From contig NZ_LT985361.1 of the NCBI RefSeq assembly GCF_900269665.1, forward strand, positions 6,639,324 to 6,702,647: a DNA stretch of 63,324 bases, in the 5' to 3' direction. The notes below the pieces were generated by a model. It was not told where the DNA came from. It was given only the letters and a program-made list of their open reading frames with translations, and made no database searches. Positions within the stretch are counted from its first letter, which is position 1; each line of letters starts with the position of its first letter. This stretch comes from Nocardia suismassiliense. Its GTDB lineage: Bacteria > Actinomycetota > Actinomycetes > Mycobacteriales > Mycobacteriaceae. A program made the translations under genes and the position numbers. Below, piece after piece: positions 24,547-36,294 of this stretch.

Positions 24547-27285
24547 GTGATCGGTGAGTTTTCGCAGTCGGCGCTGATTGGTCGAGACCGGTATTCGGCC
24601 ATGCTGGCAGAGCTCCTGGATCGAGCGGTTGCCGGCAACGGCTCGGTGCTGATCCTGCGCGGACAGGCCGGTATCGGAAAGTCGGCTCTACTCGGCGCGA
24701 TTCGGACGATGGCAACCGACCAGCACCTGACCGTGGTTTCCGCGGCCGGTGTCGAGAACGAAGCAGGCTTGCCGTTCGCCGCACTGCACCAGCTGCTGCG
24801 GCCCCTTGAAGCCGAAGTGTCCAAGCTTCCCGTTGCGCAGCAGCGCACACTGCGCGCGGCGTTCGGACAGGCGGACGGATCGCCCGACCTGTATGCGGTG
24901 GCGTTGGCCACACTGCAACTGGTCGGCGAGGCCGCCGCGGTATGTCCGACGGTCCTGCTCGTCGACGATCTCCAGTGGATCGACAGCTGTAGCGCAGATG
25001 TGCTCAGTTTCGTCGCGCGCCGGATCGGCAGTGACGCGGTCCTCGTGCTCGGCGCCACCCGAACCGGATCCGAGGACGCCGCCCGGCGCGCGGGGCTGCC
25101 GGAGGTGCTGGTCGAACCGCTCGATGAACAGTCCGCCGCCGCCTTGCTCCAGGCGCAAGCACCCACCTTGCCGAGCACCGTGCGACAGCGACTGCTCAGC
25201 CAGGCCGCGGGAAATCCATTGGCGCTCACCGAGTTACCGCGCGCGATGCGCCAGACCACGGATCGCATGGTCGACGATCTGCCGTTGACCGCCCGCCTGG
25301 AAACCGCCTTCGCCGCGCGTTCGGCCGAGCTCAGCGAGCCGACGCGGACCTTGCTCGTCGTGCTCGCCGCCGATGTCGGCTGCGACGCGGGCAGGCTGTT
25401 GCGGGCGGCCTCCACCCTCGCCGGTGTTCCGGTCGGTGCGGCGCACCTGCAAGAAGCCATCGACGTCGGCCTGGTCGAGATGGCGGGTCCGCTCCTGCGT
25501 TTCCGGCATCCGCTGATGCGTTCGGCGACCTACGTCCGGGCGCCGCTGACGCAGCGGCTCGCGGCGCATTCGATCTTGGCCGAGGTGCTCGCCGACTTCC
25601 CCGACAAACAACTCTGGCATCGCGCCGCGGCCACGCTCGGCACCGACGACGCCATCGCCACCCAACTCGAACACTATGCGCAGCGATCGCGAGCCTGCGG
25701 GGCCATCATGGCCGCGGTCGCCGCCCTGGATCGCGCGGCGAAACTGTCCGAACGACCTGAGCGCACAACAGCTTTGCTCCTGCACGCCGCGGAACTGGCG
25801 AGCGAGACCGGTGCGCGTCGCGAGGCCATCGACCTGCTGGATCGGGCCGACCTCAGCGTCTTGGGGCCGATCGAGCTGGCCCGCCTGGCAGCCGTCGAGG
25901 AGATGGTCGCGTTCCATCGTTACGAGGATGCCGACCGTCGCATCCGGCAGCTCGTCGATATCGCCGCCGGTGTACAGGATGCGGGCAATACCGATCTCGC
26001 GGCAGCGGTCCTGTGGTTCGCCGCCGCACGATGCTCCTCCCAGGATGCCAGCGACGAATCCCGCAAATACATTGTCGCCCAACTGGATTCCCTGGACCTG
26101 CCCGCACACGACCCCCAGGCACTCGCGATCGGCGCGTTCAGCCTGCCGTGGGAGCGCGGCGCCGGAATTCTCGAGCAACTCGACCAGCTCGATCCGAATC
26201 GCACCGACGCCGACGCCATGCGCTCGCTCGGTTACGCCGCGCTGTACCTCGGCGACTTCCGCCGCGGCACCGCCTATGTCGACAACGCCGCCGAAATCAG
26301 CCGCAGCCAAGGGCGACTCGGCCTGCTGTCCGGCCTCCTCGGCGCCGGGAACTGGATCCGCATCTGGCTCGGCGACTGGGACAGGGCGCGCGCCGAATCC
26401 GAGGAAGCCCGCGCCTTCGCCGCGGAGAACGGCCAGGAGTTCTATCTCGTCACCGGGCACGCCAATCTGGCCATGATCGCCGCTTTGCGTGGCGAGTCCG
26501 AACTGGCCGCCGAGCATCTGCGCGCGATCGGCGCCAGCCCGTTGGCCGCCGGGATGCGGTGTATCCAGATCGCCGCGCAGCAGACCCGCGGCATGCTCCT
26601 GCTGCTGGCCGGGCAGGCCGAGGACGCGTTCACCACGCTGGCGCGCGTCTATGACCCCGCCGACCCGGTGAGTCACCCCATGCAACGGTGGTGGGTCGCG
26701 CCCGAACTCGCCGACGCCGCGGTCGCGTCGGAGAACGCCGATGCCGCAAGGGAATTGCTGGCCGACCTCCCGGAGCTGGTGAAACGAGTACCTGCCGCGA
26801 TGCTGCTCGTCGTCGACGAATACAGCCGCGCGGTACTCGCCGACGACACCGCTGCCGATGCCGCCTACACCGCCGCGCTCACCGGCCAAACAGGTAAGTG
26901 GCCGCTGTACCGCGCGCGACTGCAACTCCATCACGGTCGACGGCTGCGCCGACTACGCCGCACCTCGGAAGCTCGCGAACCGCTGCGCGAAGCCCGCGAT
27001 ACCTTCGACGCTCTAGGCGCCGGACCCTGGGCCGAGGCCGCGCGCAACGAACTGCGCGCCGCGGGCGAAACCAGCGCCCGCCGCTCCCCCACCGCCCGCG
27101 ACCAGCTCACCGCCCAGGAACTACAGATCGCCACCCTGGCCGCCGAGGGTTTCACCAACCGCCAGATCGCGGAGAAGCTCTACCTCTCCCACCGAACCGT
27201 CGGCTCCCACCTCTACCGCATCTATCCCCGCCTCGGCATCAGCAGCCGCGTCGAACTCGCCGGAGCCATCTCGGCGATCAGCTGA
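24547..27285 (+). CDS. LAL-type LuxR family regulator with N-terminal AAA ATPase domain
   Basis: 912 residues from the GTG at 24547, preferred because AGGA lies 8-10 bases upstream; an earlier GTG at 24514 lacks a site. Walker A GQAGIGKS is near residues 39-46, and Walker B VLLVDDLQWID near 147-157. The middle is a long helical, TPR-like sensor region. The last 65 residues are a LuxR HTH: LTAQELQIATLAAEGFTNRQIAEKL. LAL regulators are large ATP-dependent activators of secondary metabolism or catabolic genes. No pathway cluster lies next to it. The divergent haloperoxidase-like gene, with three palindromes between, is the best target candidate. Confidence 0.92.
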   Translation: MIGEFSQSALIGRDRYSAMLAELLDRAVAGNGSVLILRGQAGIGKSALLGAIRTMATDQHLTVVSAAGVENEAGLPFAALHQLLRPLEAEVSKLPVAQQRTLRAAFGQADGSPDLYAVALATLQLVGEAAAVCPTVLLVDDLQWIDSCSADVLSFVARRIGSDAVLVLGATRTGSEDAARRAGLPEVLVEPLDEQSAAALLQAQAPTLPSTVRQRLLSQAAGNPLALTELPRAMRQTTDRMVDDLPLTARLETAFAARSAELSEPTRTLLVVLAADVGCDAGRLLRAASTLAGVPVGAAHLQEAIDVGLVEMAGPLLRFRHPLMRSATYVRAPLTQRLAAHSILAEVLADFPDKQLWHRAAATLGTDDAIATQLEHYAQRSRACGAIMAAVAALDRAAKLSERPERTTALLLHAAELASETGARREAIDLLDRADLSVLGPIELARLAAVEEMVAFHRYEDADRRIRQLVDIAAGVQDAGNTDLAAAVLWFAAARCSSQDASDESRKYIVAQLDSLDLPAHDPQALAIGAFSLPWERGAGILEQLDQLDPNRTDADAMRSLGYAALYLGDFRRGTAYVDNAAEISRSQGRLGLLSGLLGAGNWIRIWLGDWDRARAESEEARAFAAENGQEFYLVTGHANLAMIAALRGESELAAEHLRAIGASPLAAGMRCIQIAAQQTRGMLLLLAGQAEDAFTTLARVYDPADPVSHPMQRWWVAPELADAAVASENADAARELLADLPELVKRVPAAMLLVVDEYSRAVLADDTAADAAYTAALTGQTGKWPLYRARLQLHHGRRLRRLRRTSEAREPLREARDTFDALGAGPWAEAARNELRAAGETSARRSPTARDQLTAQELQIATLAAEGFTNRQIAEKLYLSHRTVGSHLYRIYPRLGISSRVELAGAISAIS

Positions 27286-27304
27286 GGAGAAGATTGCACT
27301 CCAA

Positions 27305-27320
27305 GCGAACATATGTTCGA
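27305..27320 (+). promoter_or_regulatory. LexA (SOS) box
   Basis: GCGAACATATGTTCGA matches the mycobacterial/actinobacterial LexA box TCGAAC-N4-GTTCGA at 11 of 12 fixed positions and contains a perfect 14-bp palindrome. It ends 5-8 bases before the GTG starts of the Rv2578c-like gene. I recall Rv2578c as listed in the M. tuberculosis LexA regulon. Confidence 0.75.
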
Positions 27321-27325
27321 CTGGA

Positions 27326-28344
27326 GTGGTGCGGTGGCAAAGCCAGACCTTGGACGCCGACGACGGCGCGCTGCCCGGGCTCACCCGGGCCGGGTTGACA
27401 CGCACTGTGCAGACACCCGAGTTCGAGGGCATCACCTTCCACGAAGTGCTCTGCAAGAGCGCGCTGAACAAGGTGCCGGCGAGTTCCAACCTGCCGTCCA
27501 GTGGACCATCAACCCCATGCGCGGCTGCTCGCACGCCTGCCGCTACTGCTTCGCCCGCCCGACGCACGAGTATCTGGACCTGGACGCGGGTAAGGATTTC
27601 GACTCCCAGATCGTGGTGAAGACGAACATCGCCGCGGTGCTGCGCAAGGAACTCGGCCGCCGCTCCTGGCATCGGGAACCGGTCGCGCTCGGCACCAACA
27701 CCGATCCGTACCAGCGGGCCGAGGGGCGATACCGGCTGATGCCCGGCATCATTCGCGCGCTCACCGATTCGGGTACGCCGTTCTCCATCCTGACCAAAGG
27801 CACCCTGCTGCGCCGGGACCTCCCGCTGCTCACCCTGGCCGCGCGCGAGGTGCGGGTGAGCGTGGCGGTATCCATCGCGATCCACGATCTGGACCTGCAC
27901 CGCAGCCTCGAAACCGGCACACCGGCACCGAAAGCCAGGCTGGAGCTGGTACGCGCACTCACCGACGCGGGCTTCGACGTGAATGTCATGGTGGCGCCGG
28001 TGATTCCGTGCCTCACCGACAGCAAGGCGCACCTGGACGAGCTGTTCGGTGCGATCGCCGACGCGGGCGCGCGCTCGGCCGTCGCCTTCCCGATGCACCT
28101 GCGCGGCAGTACCCGCGACTGGTTCCTCAGCTGGCTCGCCGAGCATCATCCGGCACTGGTGCGGCGCTACCGTCAGCTCTACGGCCGTGGCGCCTATGTG
28201 ACGCCCGAGTACTCGACCTGGCTGCGCGAGCGGGTCGACCCGCTGCTGAAGCGACACGCCCTGAAGCCGGAAAAACCGGCCGAACCGGAGACACAGCCGG
28301 AAAGTCCGCACGCCGCAGACCCGCAGCTGGCATTGTTCGGCTGA
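27326..28344 (+). pseudogene. Rv2578c-family radical SAM protein gene, frameshifted near 27490
   Basis: The N-terminus is in one frame from the GTG at 27326 or 27329: DDGALPGLTRAGL, then GITFHEVLCKSALNKVP, as in Rv2578c. The rest is in another frame from about 27493: QWTINPMRGCSHACRYCFA with the iron-sulphur motif CxxxCxxC, then GTNTDPYQRAEGRYRLMPGI and AYVTPEYSTWLRERV to the stop at 28342-28344. The frames join if one base is missing, for example CCGTCC for CCGGTCC at about 27493-27498. A full-length start in the second frame (ATG at 27313) lies inside the LexA box and gives an Arg-rich nonsense N-terminus. The family is related to spore photoproduct lyase-like radical SAM proteins. The locus is a pseudogene, a sequencing error or an unusual frameshift. 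Confidence 0.75.
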
Positions 28345-28476
28345 AGCCTCGCGCGATCGACCACCGGTAACCGCACGCAATACCCGTGAACCTCACATAT
28401 CGGGCGGACGTACCGAGCGGTGCGGAGTAGTTTGGCGATGGCACCCCTCTCATCGACGAGGAAGTGAAGCAGGCAG

Positions 28477-30425
<1,949 letters not shown>

Positions 30426-30429
<4 letters not shown>

Positions 30430-31505
30430 CCATCGTGGAAACCTCGCTCGTCGGCACAGATCTCGGCTTGACCGGACTGTCCGGGGTGCCCGCCGCGGCG
30501 GGTCCGCAGAAGGTGAAGGACTTCACCACCGATCAGGAGGTGCGCTGGTGCCCCGGTTGCGGTGACTACGTGATCCTGGCGACCGTGCGCGGGTTCCTCG
30601 CCGAGCTCGGATTGCGCAGGGAGAACCTGATGTTCGTCTCCGGGATCGGCTGCTCGAGCCGCTTCCCGTATTACCTCGAGGCGTACGGCATCCACTCCAT
30701 CCACGGCCGCGCGCCCGCCATCGCCACCGGGCTCGCGGTGACCCGCCCCGACCTGTCGGTGTGGGTGGTGACCGGTGACGGTGACGCGCTGTCCATCGGC
30801 GGCAACCACCTCATCCACGCGCTGCGCCGCAACGTCAACATGACAATCCTGTTGTTCAACAACCGGATCTACGGACTCACCAAGGGGCAGTACTCGCCGA
30901 CCTCGGAACAGGGCAAGGTCACCAAGTCCACGCCCATGGGCTCGGTCGACCACCCGTTCAACACCCTGTCGATCGCGCTCGGCGCCGAAGCCACCTTCGC
31001 CGCCCGCGCCTTGGACTCCGACCGCGCAGGACTCACCGAAGTACTGCGCGCCGCCGCCGAACACCGCGGCACCTCGTTCGTCGAAATCCTGCAGGACTGC
31101 CCCATCTTCAACGACGGATCATTCGACGCGTTGCGCCGCGACAACGCCGCCGCGCACCTGGTCCCGCTACACCACGGCAAGCCCATCCGCTTCGGTGCCG
31201 ACGATGATTTCGCCGTCGTCCGAAGCGGTTTCGGACTCGAAGTAACCCGCACCGACGCCGTCCCCGAATCCGACATCGTCGTACACGACGCCTACACCGA
31301 CACCCCCGAATCCGCCTACGCCCTCTCCCGCCTCTCCGACCAAGCCCTCGACCACGTGGTTACCGGTGTGTTCCGCAGTGTCAGCCGGCCTACTTATGAC
31401 GATGGAGTGCGCGCACAGACGGCGCAGGCACATGAACGCAAGCCTATTGAGCAGGACTCGCTGCAGTCACTGCTCAGCGGTCCTGAAACCTGGACTGTCA
31501 GCTAG
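30426..31505 (+). CDS. korB: 2-oxoglutarate:ferredoxin oxidoreductase subunit beta
   Basis: 359 residues. Thiamine diphosphate and Mg binding: VVTGDGDALSIGGNHLIHALRRN, with later NNRIYGLTKGQYSPTS. Cysteines in VRWCPGCGDY and GIGCSSRF are iron-sulphur ligands of the family. The C-terminal 60 residues (VVHDAYTDTPESAYALSRL) match actinobacterial KorB. It is translated with korA through a 4-base overlap. The convergent gap after it holds a repeat array, then mdh, which acts on a product of the same pathway and is read on the opposite strand. Confidence 0.96.
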
Positions 31506-31562
31506 GTCAGCTGATCCGTTGGGGGCCAACAGATTCAGGCCCGACGGTCAGCCATGGTCTCG

Positions 31563-32260
31563 AACGGGACGTGATGGCGGCGAAGTGCGAGTAGCACCGC
31601 CCTCATGTCCCGCCCGGGCGAGAAGTCCAGGCTTGCTCGGCGGTGAGTGGCACATGACGGAGGCAAAACACGAGTAGGCCCCGCCACCATGTACCACTCA
31701 GCGAGAAATCGAGGTCCGGTGAGCGGCGGGCGAGACATGGTGGCAGCACACGTGCGAGTAGCCCTGCCGTCATGTCCCGCCCAGCGACGGATCGAGGCCA
31801 GCTAGTCGCCGGACGGGATAGGGGGGCGGCAAAGAGCGAGTAGCCCGCCTTCATGTCCCGCCAGGGCGAGAAATCAGGGCCAGGCGGGACATGGCGGCGG
31901 CGAAGTGCGAATGGGCCCGCCCTCATGTACCGCCCGGGCCAGAAGCCAGGGCCGGGTGGGACATGGCGGCGGCGAAGTGCGAGAAGCCCCTTCCCCACGT
32001 CCCGCCAGGGCGAGAAGTCAAGGCCAGGCGGGACATGGTGGCGGCGAAGTGCGAGTAGCGGCGTCCTCATGTCCCGCTCAACATCGAATTCGGGCCAGTT
32101 GAACGCCGAGTGGGACGTGGTGGCGGTGACGTGTGGTAGCGCCGCCCGGGTACGCCTCACTGCGCTGTACGGCTCGGCGACGAATCAAGGCCGGGCGGGA
32201 CATGGCGGCGGCCGAGAGCGAGTTGCTCCGCCGTCATGGCCCGGCTGGTAAAGAATCAAG
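31563..32260. repeat. Array of about nine palindromic intergenic repeats
   Basis: Units of about 72-86 bp open near 31566, 31645, 31731, 31813, 31884, 31957, 32028, 32111 and 32196. A clean unit (32028-32077) has perfect 10-bp arms GCGGGACATG and CATGTCCCGC around a loop beginning GTGGCGGCGAAGTGCGAGTA. Units are joined by linkers close to CAGGGCGAGAAGTCAAGGCC. The unit at 31645-31699 has different arms (GAGTGGCACATG with CATGTACCACTC), yet keeps the inner sequence. The array fills the 793-bp convergent gap between korB and mdh. No gene is supported here. Confidence 0.85.
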
Positions 32261-32298
32261 GCCGGCTCGGGCGGATGGGGCGGTGCCGGAGCTTCGGG

Positions 32299-33309
32299 TC
32301 AGGGGCGCTTGGCGAAGCCCAGGTCGATTACGGCGTCGCGTTCTTGGGTGAGTTCGGTGATGGTGGCGTCGATTCGGGGGCGGGCGAAGTTGTCGATGGG
32401 GAGGTTGGGGACGATGGTGTAGGTGCCGTTGGCGCAGGTTACGGGGAAGGAGCTGATTAGGCCTTCGGGGACGCCGTAGGAGCCGTCGGAGGGGACGGCC
32501 ATCGAGACCCAGTCGCCGGCGGCGGTGCCGCGCACCCAGTCGTGGATGTGGTCGAGGGCGGCGCTGGCCGCGCTGGCGGCCGAGGACGCGCCGCGGGCCT
32601 GGATGATGGCGGTGCCGCGTTGTTGCACGGTGGGGATGAAATCGTCGGTGAGCCAGGACGGGTCGTCGATGCGATCGAGGGCGGGGCGGCCGTCGATGGT
32701 GGCGTGCGCGATGTCCGGGAATTGGGTCGCGGAGTGGTTGCCCCAGATGGCAACTCGGGCGATGTCGGCGGCGGGCGCGCCGGTCTTCTTGGCCAGCTGG
32801 GCGATCGCGCGGTTGTGGTCGAGACGGGTCATCGCGGTGAAGCGAGCGGCGGGGACGTCGGGTGCGTTGCTCATCGCGATGAACGCGTTGGTGTTCGCGG
32901 GATTGCCGACGACGAGCACCTTCACGTCATCGGCGGCACTCGCGTTGATCGCGGCACCCTGCTCGGTGAAGATCGTGCCGTTGGCAGCCAACAGATCCGA
33001 CCGTTCCATCCCCGCCGTGCGCGGCCGGGCCCCCACCAGCACCGCGACGTTCGCCCCCGAAAACCCTTCCCACGGATCATCACTGATGTCGATGGACTCC
33101 AGCAGCGGAAACGCCCCGTCCTCCAACTCCATCGCCACCCCCTCCAGCGAAGCCACCGCGGCCGGAATCTCCAACAGCCGCAACCGCACCGGCGTATCCG
33201 CACCGAGCATCGCCCCCGACGCAATCCGGAACAACAACCCATACGCGATCTGCCCGGCCCCACCGGTCACGGCAACGGTTACGGGCGCGGTCCGACCTCC
33301 GGTGCTCAC
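32299..33309 (-). CDS. mdh: Malate dehydrogenase
   Basis: 336 residues from the GTG at 33309 (GCGAGG lies about 8 bases upstream). NAD binding is VTGGAGQIAYGLLFRI, and LLEIPAAVASLEGVAMELED is typical of the cytosolic-type MDH of actinobacteria. VGNPANTNAFI, the TRLDHNRA segment and catalytic His in IWGNHSATQFPD are all present. It interconverts malate and oxaloacetate in the TCA cycle. It is convergent with korAB across the repeat array. Confidence 0.97.
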   Translation of the reverse strand: MSTGGRTAPVTVAVTGGAGQIAYGLLFRIASGAMLGADTPVRLRLLEIPAAVASLEGVAMELEDGAFPLLESIDISDDPWEGFSGANVAVLVGARPRTAGMERSDLLAANGTIFTEQGAAINASAADDVKVLVVGNPANTNAFIAMSNAPDVPAARFTAMTRLDHNRAIAQLAKKTGAPAADIARVAIWGNHSATQFPDIAHATIDGRPALDRIDDPSWLTDDFIPTVQQRGTAIIQARGASSAASAASAALDHIHDWVRGTAAGDWVSMAVPSDGSYGVPEGLISSFPVTCANGTYTIVPNLPIDNFARPRIDATITELTQERDAVIDLGFAKRP

Positions 33310-33657
33310 GACCGAGCCTCGCTGACGCTCGGCTCAGTCGTGCGCACCAGCGCACTGCGCCGTCGGTTCGCTCGCTGACGCTCGCTCACAGCAAACTCCT
33401 AGTAGTTGTGCGGACTCTCAAACCTCACCCTAACGACTCCCCATCTCTGAAAAACCGCACGGTGAGCAACGCGACAGTCAGCTCCCGTCCCCAGTCCGAC
33501 GTACCCCGTCGCCCGCTGGCATCACGCAATCTCCGCCATTTCGAGCACCGCCGCGGCACCTGCCGATGTGCGCGGCAGGGGTCGTACGCGGAGGCGACAA
33601 ACTCGGCTGCCACGACCGCCTCTAAGACCGAACCACCGGTGGTCGGTAGAACGAACC
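33310..33657. other. Region upstream of mdh, no gene seen
   Basis: 348 bp between mdh and the following membrane protein gene, both on the minus strand, so this is the mdh promoter region. CTCGCTGACGCTCG recurs at 33314 and 33373, and ACGACCGAGC/GCTCGGCTC forms an imperfect hairpin near the mdh start. I see no credible reading frame. Confidence 0.4.
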
Positions 33658-34305
33658 TCAGGTCAGGGCGGCGACTTCTCGGTCGGTGAGGACCACCGGG
33701 GAGACGGCGTCCTTGACTCGGGCCATTTGGACGGCGCGGTACAGCGGACGTTCGGCTAGCCGAGCATCTCGGGCTTCGGCGCGGAGCTGATGGACCAGCA
33801 AAGCGGAAACGGCTACGGCGGCGGCTAGTTGGCTGGTGGACAAGGCGTCGGCCAGGCGGCGCAGACCTAGGAGGTGCAGTTCGCGGCCGCTGCCTGCGTC
33901 GGTGTACATGGCCAAGGGGACGATTTGGGAGTTCTCGCCTGCGGTGACGCGCAGGACGATGCGGCTGAGGCGGGCGGGGGAGATCAGTACCTCGACGCCG
34001 GGGGCGGCGGACACCTCGATGCGGCGTTCGCCGAATAGTCGGCGGGCGTGGATCATGGTGCCGGACATCCACATTCGGCGGCGGCGCAGGGCGAAGGCGT
34101 AGCCGACGGTCGGTGCGCCGACGACCAGGCCGATGGTGGCCGCGATCGGCCAGCTGACTACGGTCGCGGCCAGTAGTGCCGAGCCGATGCCGATTCCGGC
34201 CGCGGCCAGCGCCAGCCTGCGCAGCATCGGCGCGTACATCTCGGGTGCGACGAGGTCCAGCCCGACGGGTGGATCCGCATGCTGCTCACCAGAATTCGAC
34301 GACAC
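33658..34305 (-). CDS. Two-helix membrane protein of unknown function
   Basis: 215 residues. After about 28 residues come two membrane helices (ALAAAGIGIGSALLAATVV and IAATIGLVVGAPTVGYAF), then RRRRMWMSG and a soluble C-terminal domain of about 130 residues (VEVLISPARLSRIVLRVTAGENSQIVPL, LHLLGLRRLADAL). The layout, two helices followed by a beta-rich cytoplasmic domain, resembles PH-like membrane proteins of actinobacteria. No catalytic motif. It is on the same strand as hisS and mdh, but more than 300 bp from each, so probably monocistronic. Confidence 0.78.
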   Translation of the reverse strand: MSSNSGEQHADPPVGLDLVAPEMYAPMLRRLALAAAGIGIGSALLAATVVSWPIAATIGLVVGAPTVGYAFALRRRRMWMSGTMIHARRLFGERRIEVSAAPGVEVLISPARLSRIVLRVTAGENSQIVPLAMYTDAGSGRELHLLGLRRLADALSTSQLAAAVAVSALLVHQLRAEARDARLAERPLYRAVQMARVKDAVSPVVLTDREVAALT

Positions 34306-34820
34306 AGGCCCACCTCTCCGCGACTCCGCGCCACGTCGTGCGCGCAGTCACGTTACCCCCGCACCCCCACTCCGGTGCCCCCTTCCGCGACGTTGCCACC
34401 GTTCCATACACCAACGTGACACGCGGAGGTGCCGGAGAAGGACGGCCAGGCGCCCGCATAGCTACGGGTTGTGACAGCCCGCCCACCGTCCATCCGCATC
34501 GCCAACAGACATCGCCGCGCCCTTGGGCGAGTGCCGAAGCCATGGTCCCGCTGATCATGACCAGACGCCCCCGCATCACCACCGAGACACGATGCGGCAT
34601 ACGACTACTGCCGCTGCCATGACACATTGACCATGGCAGCGACCCGACACCTGACTGTCGCCACCAGCGGGGACATCACGGCGGCATCCGACGAGCATCG
34701 CCGCTCTCATGCCCGCCTGGCCACCTGCCCGAGATGTCCAACCCACTTGTCAACGGGACATCGCGGCGGCATTCCGCGAGTAGCACCGCTGCAATGCCCA
34801 GTCGAAAAGCCGAGTCCGAC
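34306..34820. repeat. Gene-free stretch with a hairpin and two palindromic repeat units
   Basis: No gene supported. GCTGCCATG (34614-34622) pairs with CATGGCAGC (34633-34641) around a 10-base loop. Two degenerate units of the palindromic repeat family follow: one opens GGGGACATCACGGCGGC at about 34671, and one opens GGGACATCGCGGCGGC at about 34757 and contains CGCGAGTAGCACCGC, the inner sequence seen at 31563-32260. Confidence 0.6.
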
Positions 34821-36098
34821 CTACCGCGACACGTCCAGTGCTTCACGAATCGCGACAACCACCTCATCGATCGGAATCTGGCGCTGCTCCCCGGTCGCCA
34901 TATCCTTCAACCCGATCGTCTCCTCGGTGAGGTCACGATCCCCGAGCACGAGCGTGAACTTCGCCCCGGATCGATCGGCCGCTTTCATCGCACCCTTGAC
35001 CCCACGCCCACCGTAGGCGAGGTCCACGCTGATGCCCGCCGCGCGCAGGTGCGCGGCCAGCACCACCAGGCGCTGTTTGGCGGCATCGCCGAGCGGCACG
35101 CCGAAGACCTCGCAGCGCGCGGGATCACCGGCGGTCTTGCCTTCGGCTTGCAGAGCCAGCACCGTGCGGTCGACACCGAGCCCGAATCCGATGCCGGACA
35201 ACGGTTGTCCGCCGAGCTGCGCCATCAGCCCGTCGTAGCGCCCGCCGCCGCCGATGCCGGATTGCGCGCCGAGTCCGTCGTGCACGAACTCGAAGGTGGT
35301 CTTGGTGTAGTAGTCGAGCCCGCGCACCATCCGCGGGTTCACCACGTACGGCACGCCTAGTGCGTCGAGGTAGCCGAGCACCTGCTCGAAGTGCGTCTTG
35401 GCGGATTCGGAGAGGTGGTCGATCATCAGCGGCGCGTCGGCGGTCATCGCGCGCACTTCCGGCCGTTTGTCGTCGAGCACGCGCAGCGGGTTGAGCTCTG
35501 CGCGCCGCTTGGTTTCTTCGTCCAGCGGCAGCCCGAACAGGAACTCCTGCAACAGTTCCCGATACTGCGGACGGCAGGTGTCGTCGCCGAGCGAGGTGAG
35601 TTCGAGCCGGAACCCGTCCAGCCCGAGCCCGCGGAAGCCGGCGTCGGCGATGGCGATCACCTCGGCGTCGAGCGCGGGGTCGTCGACGCCGATCGCCTCG
35701 ATGCCGACCTGCTGTAGCTGGCGGTAACGACCGGCCTGTGGTCGCTCGTAACGGAAGAAGGGCCCGTTGTAGACCAACTTCACCGGAAGCTGCCCGCGAT
35801 CGAGCCCGTGCTCGATGACGGCCCGCATCACACCGGCGGTCCCCTCGGGGCGCAGCGTGACGCTGCGGTCGCCGCGATCGGGGAAGGTGTACATCTCCTT
35901 GCTGACCACGTCGGTCGACTCGCCGACGCCGCGGGCGAACAGCCCGGTGTCCTCGAAGACCGGCAGCTCGATATGTCCGTATCCGGCCAGCCGGGCGGCG
36001 CGGATCAGCCCGTCGCGCACCGCGACGAATTCGGCCGAGCCGGGCGGGACGTAGTCCGGTACCCCCTTCGGGGCGGAAAAGCTGCTGGTCTTGGTCAC
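34821..36098 (-). CDS. hisS: Histidine-tRNA ligase
   Basis: 425 residues from the GTG at 36098 (MTKTSSFSAPKGVPDYVP), chosen because homologues begin just before SAPKG and the longer frame to 36137 is not family-like. Class II motifs: YGHIELPVFEDTGLF, motif 2 FFRYERPQAGRYRQLQQVG, and the histidine-specific MVRGLDYYTKTTFEF. The C-terminal anticodon domain holds LVVLAAHLRAAGISVDLAYGGRGVKGAMKAADRSGA. It charges tRNA-His. In M. tuberculosis hisS is separated from ppiB by a metallo-beta-lactamase-fold gene (Rv2581c), which is absent here. Confidence 0.97.
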   Translation of the reverse strand: MTKTSSFSAPKGVPDYVPPGSAEFVAVRDGLIRAARLAGYGHIELPVFEDTGLFARGVGESTDVVSKEMYTFPDRGDRSVTLRPEGTAGVMRAVIEHGLDRGQLPVKLVYNGPFFRYERPQAGRYRQLQQVGIEAIGVDDPALDAEVIAIADAGFRGLGLDGFRLELTSLGDDTCRPQYRELLQEFLFGLPLDEETKRRAELNPLRVLDDKRPEVRAMTADAPLMIDHLSESAKTHFEQVLGYLDALGVPYVVNPRMVRGLDYYTKTTFEFVHDGLGAQSGIGGGGRYDGLMAQLGGQPLSGIGFGLGVDRTVLALQAEGKTAGDPARCEVFGVPLGDAAKQRLVVLAAHLRAAGISVDLAYGGRGVKGAMKAADRSGAKFTLVLGDRDLTEETIGLKDMATGEQRQIPIDEVVVAIREALDVSR

Positions 36099-36294
36099 GA
36101 TGGTCCAGTTTCCACCACCACGCCCCCGCAAGTCCAACCGGTTACGCCTACCTCCCGTCCCGGACCCGTTCGTGCCCGTTATGCGCGATTCCGACTACCT
36201 GTGAGGCGCACCGCACTCGGGAAGTGTCGGGCAGTCTCAGGAATAAATGGCAGACTCTCATGCCGTAACAACCGGACACGGGAGGAACGTGGTA

